NCBI GenBank assembly: GCA_002364245.1
Contig: DEXR01000022.1
Location: 116,005-145,772, forward strand
Source of the DNA: Flavobacteriaceae bacterium UBA3179
GTDB taxonomy: Bacteria; Bacteroidota; Bacteroidia; Flavobacteriales; Flavobacteriaceae
Reading direction: 5' to 3'
Length of the DNA stretch: 29,768 bases
Of the stretch, positions 23,976-29,768 are shown piece by piece (positions within the stretch are counted from its first letter, which is position 1; every line of letters begins with the position of its first letter). The position numbers and the translations under genes were made by a program. A model generated the notes under the pieces. That model saw only the letters and a list, made by a program, of their open reading frames with translations, did no database searches and had not been told where the DNA came from.

Positions 23976-24970
23976 TGGATTCGTTAACTCAAATTGTATT
24001 AGGTGCTGCCGTTGGTGAAGCCACCCTTGGAAAAACAATGGGCAATAAAGCCATGTTGTACGGCGCTATCGCTGGAACCATTCCAGACTTGGATGTGCTG
24101 TCCAGTAATTTTGTAGATACCGTGACAGCGTTGGAAATACACCGCGGTTTTACGCATTCTATTGTATTTTCGGTAGTTTTTGGAGGTTTCTTTGCTTGGC
24201 TTACTTCGTTATACGAAAAGCGTGCTACGTTTAAACAATGGTATTGGTTGTGGTTTATGTGTTTTATAACCCATCCGTTTCTCGATGCGCATACCACTTG
24301 GGGAACACAGCTTTTTTGGCCTTTTGATCTTCGCCTTGCTTACAAAAATATTTTCGTTATCGATCCTTTATATACGTTACCGTTTTTAGTGTGCGTAATT
24401 TGGGCAGCTTTCCTAAAACGTGGCAGTGAAAAACGACGTAAAATCAATAACGCAGGCTTGCTAATCAGTAGCAGTTATATGGTGATTACGTTGATTTTAA
24501 AAGGAATTACCTATCATAAGTTTACTAACGCCTTAGACGAACAAGATATCGCCTACAACGCCATTGAAACCAAACCGAGTCCGTTTAATACTATTCTTTG
24601 GACGGCCAATGTTGAGGTGGACGATGCTTTTTTAATTGGGGACTATTCTTTTTTTGATAGTAAACCCATTCAGTTTTATAGACATCCCAAAAATCATGCG
24701 GCGTTGGGAGACTTAAAGAACGATGATAAAATACAACGCCTTATTGCAATATCTAATGGGTGGTACGCCATTTCAGAAAAAAATAATGCCACTTATTTTA
24801 ACGATTTGCGTTTTGGTTTGTTAAGCGTAGATCCGCAAACCGATAAATATGCGTTTAGCTATCAGTTACAGCAAACTTCAGAAGGGTTGAATGTGATTGA
24901 AGAACCTAAAAATAGGGATGATGCTAAAAAATTATTAGCCGATCTTTGGGAAAGGATGCTGGGGAATTAA
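23975..24970 (+). CDS. Membrane-bound metal-dependent hydrolase (DUF457/YdjM-like)
   Basis: Integral membrane protein of the DUF457 family, similar to YdjM/YbcI. The 331 residues begin MDSLTQIVLGAAVGEATLG. Metal-binding residues are suggested by IPDLD, HRGFTHS and the His/Asp in THPFLDAHTTWGTQLFWP. Several hydrophobic segments follow, and the C-terminal third is soluble. The frame is open upstream to 23921, but the ATG at 23975, overlapping the previous stop as TAATG, matches the family N terminus. It is the last gene of the plus-strand run. The function is unknown beyond the family. Confidence 0.87.
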   Translation: MDSLTQIVLGAAVGEATLGKTMGNKAMLYGAIAGTIPDLDVLSSNFVDTVTALEIHRGFTHSIVFSVVFGGFFAWLTSLYEKRATFKQWYWLWFMCFITHPFLDAHTTWGTQLFWPFDLRLAYKNIFVIDPLYTLPFLVCVIWAAFLKRGSEKRRKINNAGLLISSSYMVITLILKGITYHKFTNALDEQDIAYNAIETKPSPFNTILWTANVEVDDAFLIGDYSFFDSKPIQFYRHPKNHAALGDLKNDDKIQRLIAISNGWYAISEKNNATYFNDLRFGLLSVDPQTDKYAFSYQLQQTSEGLNVIEEPKNRDDAKKLLADLWERMLGN

Positions 24971-25002
24971 ATTTCAGTATTCAGTAAGTAAGCAGAGGCA
25001 AC

Positions 25003-25596
25003 TCATTTTAAGCCAACAACATCACCCCTTACCTCTTCTCTCCATTTTTTTCCAAACTTTTTATCTAAAAAATCAAAAACGGTACTATTATATTGTTTTA
25101 CGCAGGTTTCTGCTGGTGGCGTATCTCCAAAATCCTGAAAAATAATTCCATATCTTTTAGCAAACTTACTGTCTTCAACAGACACGTAAGGCGCTATACC
25201 GCTAATTAAAAGTAACCTTGGTTTGTCATTTTGAATATCTTGTTCGGCGATCTCTTTACTAACTTCACAATTTGCATCTACAATTAAATCAAAGCTTGAA
25301 ATTGAAGATGATTTGATTTCAAATTTGAATTCTTTAGGTTCTGGATTATAGTCAATAACCATTATTTTATAAGTTCCATTTTTTAGGTTGTCAAATTTAT
25401 AATTTCCTGTACTATCAATTTCCGTAATGTGATTGTTAGGGAGTAGAACTATTGAGGCAAATTGTGGTGTGAGTAATTCTTTTCCAAAGTATACTTTGAG
25501 ATTTCCACTTACTGAAAATTTATTCGAATTTGATTGCCCGAATAAAGGAATGCTTATTAATAATATTATTAAAGCAAGTTTCTTCATTTTCTTCAT
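25003..25596 (-). CDS. Exported protein with carboxypeptidase-regulatory-like domain
   Basis: A 197-residue exported protein. The signal peptide ends near residue 21 (ALIILLISIPLFGQ). Residues about 25-110 form a beta-sandwich of the carboxypeptidase-regulatory type, with ITEIDSTGNYKFDNLKNGTY. The C-terminal part (about 150-197) contains KRYGIIFQDFGD and VFDFLDKKFGKKWREEVR, which I have met in small hypothetical proteins of this phylum. The function is unknown. The second ATG three codons on is an equally good start. It lies just before a DUF4440 gene on the same strand, in an AT-rich accessory stretch. Confidence 0.68.
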   Translation of the reverse strand: MKKMKKLALIILLISIPLFGQSNSNKFSVSGNLKVYFGKELLTPQFASIVLLPNNHITEIDSTGNYKFDNLKNGTYKIMVIDYNPEPKEFKFEIKSSSISSFDLIVDANCEVSKEIAEQDIQNDKPRLLLISGIAPYVSVEDSKFAKRYGIIFQDFGDTPPAETCVKQYNSTVFDFLDKKFGKKWREEVRGDVVGLK

Positions 25597-25634
25597 TTTA
25601 TATATAACTAAGCTCTACCAACTACCCTCTTTAT

Positions 25635-26063
25635 TTAACAACTCGTATCCGCTACAATTTTCCATGCGCCATTTATTTTTTTGAAGATGATCATAAACAC
25701 CCCATTGGCATCGCCTACGTTTCGTTTTAAAAAATATTCGCCCATCACCCAATAGCTATTCTCACTGATTTTTGAAATGTCATTGATTTTAAAGTTCAAC
25801 GTACCAGAATGTTCTTTCGTTGGATAACCTTTTTTATAGTTGTCTAACGTTTGTTGCCACCCTTTGGTGAGGCCGTTACTGCCATAAAATTTTAAAGAAT
25901 CACTTTTCCAATAGCCTTGCATAAAACCTTCTAAGTCGTTATTGGACCAAGCTTTTTCTTGCATTTTCATGACGGTTAAAATGGCGGCTTTATCTTCGGC
26001 TTCGGTTTGGGCAATTGTTGAGGTTAGGGTGAATAGGGTGATTAAGAATAATAGCTTTTTCAT
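25635..26063 (-). CDS. Exported DUF4440/NTF2-like protein
   Basis: A 142-residue protein with a signal peptide (to about residue 19, STIAQ) and an NTF2-like, SnoaL/DUF4440 fold. Signs are MKMQEKAWSNNDLEGFMQGY early, then SDSLKFYGSNGLTKGW and the terminal IIFKKINGAWKIVADTSC. Such proteins have cone-shaped pockets and mostly unknown ligands. It is followed on the same strand by the exported protein at 25003, 38 bases away. No catalytic assignment can be made. Confidence 0.82.
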   Translation of the reverse strand: MKKLLFLITLFTLTSTIAQTEAEDKAAILTVMKMQEKAWSNNDLEGFMQGYWKSDSLKFYGSNGLTKGWQQTLDNYKKGYPTKEHSGTLNFKINDISKISENSYWVMGEYFLKRNVGDANGVFMIIFKKINGAWKIVADTSC

Positions 26064-26113
26064 TGTATAGGGTTTAATGGTAATAAATTCAGTGTTGATA
26101 TTTTTTTGAGTAG

Positions 26114-26830
26114 TTAATTTTCGACCAAACTATCAATCCATTTGGTTAAATTACTTAAAAATTGTTTTTGTTTTCCTTTTGGTTTTTCTTCTTGAATCAT
26201 TTCTATCTCAATTCTTTCACGTTTTAGTTCCGTAATAAATTCAATGATATTGCTTTTATTCGAGCTTTTATATTCTACCAATAAATCCTCAATTGAGTCA
26301 ATTATACATTCGATGTCATAAAATATGTCTTCGTCAGCATTCTCTAATTCATCGTAATTATCGTGGAAAAACTCACATTGATTTTCAAATTCTATAATTT
26401 TTTTATTAAGTGATAACTCATTTGGAAAGTTTAATAAAGTTGAAATTATTTCTGAATCGCTTAAGTTTTGGAATTTAAAATTTGGTTTAAATTTCTCTGC
26501 TTTTATTAGTTCTTTTGAATCTTTAAAAACTATTTGAATTGCCGGCCCACCTTCAAAATTAGGCAGGGAGTCAGTTATGTTTGTTGTTAAATCATCATAA
26601 TGCCAATCAATTTTGCTAATTACTTTTCTTTCCAGTTCAAGAGCTTCTTTCTCGCTTAAGTTTTCTTTTAATATTAATATTTTAAATTGTACAGTGAGTT
26701 TAGAGACATATTTTTTCCACTTTTCATTTCGACCAACTTTAGATGATTTTCTATTTCCTTTTCCTTTACCAACGTAAAAAATTTCATTGGTTTTCGGGTT
26801 TAGATGGATATAGACATAATATTCTTTCAT
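26114..26830 (-). CDS. GIY-YIG domain protein
   Basis: A 238-residue protein with an N-terminal GIY-YIG nuclease domain (about 1-90): YYVYIHLNP, then IFYVGKGKGNR stand for the GIY/YIG strands and the conserved Arg. A helix with EALELERKVI may supply the metal-binding Glu. The C-terminal two thirds is helical, acidic and not familiar to me. G+C is about a quarter in lines I counted, below the 35-40% of the neighbours, suggesting recent arrival. No DNA methyltransferase, integrase or phage gene adjoins it. A role in restriction, mobility or repair is possible; none is shown. Confidence 0.78.
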   Translation of the reverse strand: MKEYYVYIHLNPKTNEIFYVGKGKGNRKSSKVGRNEKWKKYVSKLTVQFKILILKENLSEKEALELERKVISKIDWHYDDLTTNITDSLPNFEGGPAIQIVFKDSKELIKAEKFKPNFKFQNLSDSEIISTLLNFPNELSLNKKIIEFENQCEFFHDNYDELENADEDIFYDIECIIDSIEDLLVEYKSSNKSNIIEFITELKRERIEIEMIQEEKPKGKQKQFLSNLTKWIDSLVEN

Positions 26831-26885
26831 AAGAATTGAAAAGAAATATAAAGATACACAATCCCCAATTTACTTTTACAATCTG

Positions 26886-26893
26886 TAATTTTG
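26886..26893 (+). promoter_or_regulatory. -7 box of the sterol desaturase-family gene
   Basis: TAATTTTG matches TAnnTTTG, 33 bases before the ATG at 26927. No TTG at the proper distance is seen. Confidence 0.5.
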
Positions 26894-26926
26894 TACCCAC
26901 AAATCCGACAAGTAGGATAGATTGCT

Positions 26927-27811
26927 ATGGAAAAATATATTCAGATATTTAAAGATTCTTATGTTGGGTATTTCAACTATTTGTTGGATGAAATCACCCG
27001 TTTTCATTGGGAAAACTATTTCTATGGGCTTATCATAGTGTCGGTAGTTGTTTGGTTGTTGGAATTGCTATTTCCGTGGCGAAAAAACCAGAAAGTATTC
27101 CGTAAAGACTTTTGGCTGGATACGTTCTATATGTTCTTCAACTTTTTTTTATTGAACCTGATTGTACTCATCTTCCTCTCAAACACTGCTGAAGCTTTTT
27201 TTAATGACATCCTTGGCTTAATTGGGCTGCAAGTTTCAGACTTCGAATTACTAAACGTTGATGCTTTACCATACGGATTAGGATTATTGGTGTTTTTCTT
27301 GGTTTCAGATTTTGTGCAATGGAATACCCACAGATTGCTGCATAGAGTGCCTATACTTTGGAAATTCCATCAAGTACATCATTCCGTAAAGGAAATGGGT
27401 TTTGCAGCTCATTTGCGCTATCATTGGATGGAACCGGTAGTGTATAAATCCATTTTGTACATTCCATTGGCGATTATCGGTGGTTTTGATGTAACCGATG
27501 TAGCGATTGTCCATTTCACTGCTTTGACCATTGGTCATCTTAATCATGCGAACCTTGGATGGAACTACGGAGTTTTAAAATATGTGCTTAACAACCCTAA
27601 GATGCATATTTGGCATCACGCTAAAGTTTTGCCAAAACACACTAAATACGGTGTTAATTACGGCATTAGTTTAAGTATTTGGGATTATCTTTTTGGTACA
27701 AACCACATTCCGCACGACGGAAGGGATATTGAATTAGGCTTTGATGGCGATGAACACTTTCCTCAACAATTCATTCATCAAACTATATATCCTATAAAAA
27801 CCAAAAATTAA
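26927..27811 (+). CDS. Sterol desaturase/fatty acid hydroxylase family protein
   Basis: A membrane-embedded di-iron oxygenase of the fatty acid hydroxylase superfamily. In 294 residues the His boxes are H135xxxH139 (HRLLH), H148xxHH152 (HQVHH), HLNH at 204-207 and H227xxHH231 (HIWHH). Hydrophobic segments lie at about 33-50, 65-85, 115-130 and 175-205. The substrate is unknown; sterols are unlikely in this group, while carotenoids, sphingolipids or fatty acyl chains are more plausible (inferred). It has its own promoter box and no close partner; the DUF547 gene follows after 36 bases. Confidence 0.92.
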   Translation: MEKYIQIFKDSYVGYFNYLLDEITRFHWENYFYGLIIVSVVVWLLELLFPWRKNQKVFRKDFWLDTFYMFFNFFLLNLIVLIFLSNTAEAFFNDILGLIGLQVSDFELLNVDALPYGLGLLVFFLVSDFVQWNTHRLLHRVPILWKFHQVHHSVKEMGFAAHLRYHWMEPVVYKSILYIPLAIIGGFDVTDVAIVHFTALTIGHLNHANLGWNYGVLKYVLNNPKMHIWHHAKVLPKHTKYGVNYGISLSIWDYLFGTNHIPHDGRDIELGFDGDEHFPQQFIHQTIYPIKTKN

Positions 27812-27847
27812 TTTAGCCCGTATATATGGGTATAAACACAAAAGATT

Positions 27848-28651
27848 ATGAAATCGATACTTAAAGTCGTTACACTATTAGTCATTTCTGTTTCATTGGT
27901 GAGCTGTAACTTAACTTCAGCAGCAGGATTGACCAGTCAAGGCCAGCCCACTAAAAAAGTGGAAGGTGATTTAACTTCAACCACGGCAAATTCTGCAGTT
28001 AATTTTGATCACGCTGCTTGGGACAAATTGTTGAAAAAGCACGTAGATTCAGAAGGGATGGTCGATTACAAAGGCTTTAAAAATGATAGAGAAGCATTGA
28101 ATAAATACCTGCAAAAGTTATCTTCGACGGAACCAACCGATGCTTGGAGCGTTCAAGAATTATTAGCGTTTTACATTAATTTATACAACGCTTACACGGT
28201 AGATTTAATTTTAAATAATTACCCAACTGAAAGCATTCAGGATATTGATGGAGCCTTTACTAAAGGGTTTGTACCTGTTGGAGATCGTGAATTGTCATTA
28301 GGTGGAATTGAAAATGGCATCCTTCGAAAAATGGATGAACCTCGTATTCATTTTGCCATTAACTGTGCTTCTATTTCGTGCCCAAAACTATTGGATGAGG
28401 CTTTTACTGCTTCAAAAATAAATGAACAGTTAGATGAAGTAACTCGCGAATTCATAAACAGCGATAAAAACGAAATTACGGCTAATACCCCAAAAGTGTC
28501 TTCTATTTTTAAATGGTATGCAAAAGATTATACCGTTAATGGAAATAAAGATGTTATTGGATTTATAAATAAATATAGCGATACAGAAATCAACCCTAGG
28601 GTAGCGTTACAGTACAAAGACTACAATTGGAAGCTAAACGAACAGAAGTAA
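27848..28651 (+). CDS. DUF547 lipoprotein
   Basis: A 267-residue lipoprotein: the signal ends LVSC, so lipidation at Cys20 is predicted. The DUF547 domain follows (about 55-255), with LLAFYINLYNAYTVDLIL, HFAINCASISCPKL and the last FKWYAKDY. The function is not known; distant similarity to papain/transglutaminase folds has been suggested for this family as I recall. It is 36 bases after the hydroxylase gene and ends in a hairpin at 28668-28698. The glycosyltransferase after it is of a kind linked to arsenosugar loci. Confidence 0.88.
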   Translation: MKSILKVVTLLVISVSLVSCNLTSAAGLTSQGQPTKKVEGDLTSTTANSAVNFDHAAWDKLLKKHVDSEGMVDYKGFKNDREALNKYLQKLSSTEPTDAWSVQELLAFYINLYNAYTVDLILNNYPTESIQDIDGAFTKGFVPVGDRELSLGGIENGILRKMDEPRIHFAINCASISCPKLLDEAFTASKINEQLDEVTREFINSDKNEITANTPKVSSIFKWYAKDYTVNGNKDVIGFINKYSDTEINPRVALQYKDYNWKLNEQK

Positions 28652-28667
28652 TTTTTTTAAGGAATAT

Positions 28668-28698
28668 AGCCCGGATAAAACTTCCGGGTTATTTATTT
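28668..28698 (+). terminator. Terminator after the DUF547 gene
   Basis: CCCGGA (28670-28675) pairs with TCCGGG (28683-28688) around ATAAAACT-type spacer bases, then a T-rich tail (TTATTTATTT). It is a modest intrinsic terminator ahead of the glycosyltransferase. Confidence 0.68.
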
Positions 28699-28712
28699 CG
28701 TAAGTTTAGCGT

Positions 28713-29480
28713 ATGATTAGTATTGTTATCCCCGTATTAAATGAAGCTTCATCTATTGAAAAGCTGCTGCAGCACTTAATAGAAAATGTTACGCCTAAAA
28801 ATCTTGCTGAAATTACCGTTGTAGATGGCGGAAGCACAGATGGTACGCGACAATTGATAAAAAATTTCGAAGCTAAACTTGAAATAGGAATACAGCTTAT
28901 TTCTTCGGAAAAGGGACGTGCTAAGCAATTAAACACAGGAGCAAAAAACGCTACGGGGTCAATACTCTATTTTTTACATGCAGATTCTTTCCCACCTAAA
29001 AATTTTGATGAATTGATTATTTCCGAAGTAGAAAAAGGAAATCCTGCAGGATGTTTTAGGATGCAGTTTGACAGTAACCATTGGTGGTTGCGTTTGGCTA
29101 GTTGGCTCACAAAATTCAGTTGGCGCGCATGCCGAGGTGGTGACCAAAGCCAATTTATTACTCGTGAATTGTTTGATGAAATAGGAGGGTACGATGAAAC
29201 TTACATTATTTATGAGGACAATATTCTTATAAACGAATTATACGAACGCAACACGTTTGTAGTCATCAATAAAAAACTGACTTCCTCAGCAAGATTGTAC
29301 CGCGAAAAAGGCGTTTGGTATGTACAATATCATTTCTGGACCATCTACGTTAAAAAATGGTTGGGTGCCGATGCAGATCAACTGTTTGCTTACTATTGTA
29401 AACACTTACGTAACAATAAAAAGAAACAGAACGAGAATGTCACGATCGAGTCGCCAAGAGAAGCGTTTATAGAAAAGTAA
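28713..29480 (+). CDS. Family 2 glycosyltransferase, TIGR04283 type
   Basis: A 255-residue GT-A fold glycosyltransferase. The N terminus MISIVIPVLNEASSIEKLL is the nucleotide-sugar fold, with VVDGGSTDGT at about 36-45, then SEKGRAKQLNTGAKNATG (70-87) and LHADSFPP with the metal-binding Asp. CRGGDQSQF and GGYDE complete the GT2 pattern. The GRAKQLN/LHAD combination is that of the TIGR04283 group, described with arsenosugar biosynthesis genes. The acceptor cannot be read. A near-consensus box (TAAGTTTA, 28701) ends 4 bases before the ATG, so a leaderless message is possible. A short palindrome covers its stop codon. Confidence 0.88.
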   Translation: MISIVIPVLNEASSIEKLLQHLIENVTPKNLAEITVVDGGSTDGTRQLIKNFEAKLEIGIQLISSEKGRAKQLNTGAKNATGSILYFLHADSFPPKNFDELIISEVEKGNPAGCFRMQFDSNHWWLRLASWLTKFSWRACRGGDQSQFITRELFDEIGGYDETYIIYEDNILINELYERNTFVVINKKLTSSARLYREKGVWYVQYHFWTIYVKKWLGADADQLFAYYCKHLRNNKKKQNENVTIESPREAFIEK

Positions 29481-29488
29481 CTTTTCTA
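29470..29488. repeat. Palindrome over the glycosyltransferase stop codon
   Basis: TAGAAAAGT and ACTTTTCTA are perfect complements around a single A; the TAA stop lies in the centre. It may form a small 3'-end hairpin, but no T run follows, so termination is doubtful. Confidence 0.45.
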
Positions 29489-29557
29489 AAACGGCTACTT
29501 TACCCTTTCAAGCATATTCATTAAAAATTTTATGATTTTCTAAACACTGAAACATTT

Positions 29558-29601
29558 TAGTTGGTTGTATTTTGAGGGTGCAAAACCAAAAAAACCAACT
29601 A
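29558..29601. repeat. 9-bp inverted repeat spanning the hemerythrin leader
   Basis: TAGTTGGTT (29558-29566) and AACCAACTA (29593-29601) are perfect complements 26 bases apart; the second arm includes the first base of the start codon. A smaller TTTTG/CAAAA pairing lies inside. In RNA this could hide the start; in DNA it could be an operator. Confidence 0.5.
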
Positions 29602-29768
29602 TGAACATTTTTGAAGCAATTAGAAAAGACCACGACAAACAGCGCGAACTGTGCAGATTAGTAACATCTACATCTGGTGACAGTAAAGGCCGCAAAGAAA
29701 TGTGGGAGAAATTAAAACACGAACTACAAGTCCACGCAGATGCGGAAGAGCGCACTTTTTATACCCCA
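29601..29768 (+). CDS. Hemerythrin HHE-domain protein, 3' partial
   Basis: The first 56 codons of a hemerythrin-like protein; the window ends inside it. ATG at 29601 gives MNIFEAIRKDHDKQREL. Likely iron ligands are His11 (KDHD), His40 (LKHEL) and His45 with nearby Glu49/Glu50 (VHADAEER). Such proteins bind a di-iron centre for oxygen, nitric oxide or iron handling. The frame has no stop to the window end. An inverted repeat covers its leader. Confidence 0.85.
   Translation, partial: MNIFEAIRKDHDKQRELCRLVTSTSGDSKGRKEMWEKLKHELQVHADAEERTFYTP

Noticed and set aside
1-29768. CRISPR array, tRNA or rRNA gene, insertion sequence
   Set aside because: No regularly spaced repeats, no tRNA cloverleaf-like run, no rRNA-like stretch and no transposase frame were found by reading both strands.

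Overview
The window looks like a chromosomal segment of a gliding-type member of the Flavobacteriaceae (Bacteroidota). The reasons are: mutY-ssb-gldE-gldD in the arrangement known from Flavobacterium; a bacterial GGGP-synthase-like gene; many families largely confined to Bacteroidota (DUF4199, DUF4230, DUF4260, a DUF547 lipoprotein); promoters of the Bacteroidota type (TTTG, 20-21 nt, TAnnTTTG); and A-rich rather than Shine-Dalgarno translation starts. G+C by eye is about 35-40%, lower around 25-27 kb. The genus cannot be fixed from this window. I see no rRNA, tRNA, CRISPR array, insertion sequence or prophage. No gene-free stretch exceeds 300 bases; the longest is the 247-base leader in front of rng.

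Layout. 1-3.6 kb: class Ia ribonucleotide reductase, nrdB (5' end cut by the window) then nrdA, with a terminator-like hairpin between them. 3.6-6.4 kb, minus strand: recX; and hup, a 30-codon very basic protein and rng (RNase E/G family) behind a highly structured leader. 6.5-10 kb, plus strand: mutY, ssb, gldE, gldD (DNA repair and replication plus gliding motility). 10-12.6 kb: a DMT exporter, a DUF4199 membrane protein, then rplU-rpmA, where bL21 carries a Lys/Ala linker and a helix-hairpin-helix tail. 12.6-16.8 kb: a secreted transglutaminase-like protein (minus), a small lipoprotein (plus), ahcY (minus) and a two-gene phosphopantetheinyl transferase / GGGP-synthase-like operon (plus). 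16.8-17.9 kb, minus: a ligand-gated potassium-channel-like protein of the GluR0 type.

18-25 kb is one tightly packed plus-strand run of eight genes: hemW, a cyclase-family hydrolase, DUF4260, DUF4230, a second transglutaminase-like protein, MmcQ/YjbR, a membrane-anchored MutS-like ATPase and a DUF457 membrane hydrolase. 25-26.8 kb, minus, is an AT-rich accessory patch: two small exported proteins and a GIY-YIG protein. 26.9-29.8 kb, plus: a sterol-desaturase-type hydroxylase, a DUF547 lipoprotein, a TIGR04283-type glycosyltransferase and the start of a hemerythrin-like gene cut by the window end.

Most of the window is housekeeping. The parts most worth a second look are the GluR0-like receptor channel, the membrane MutS homologue in its mixed operon, the bL21-HhH fusion with its overlapping terminator and promoter, the 30-residue basic protein, and the multi-hairpin rng leader.
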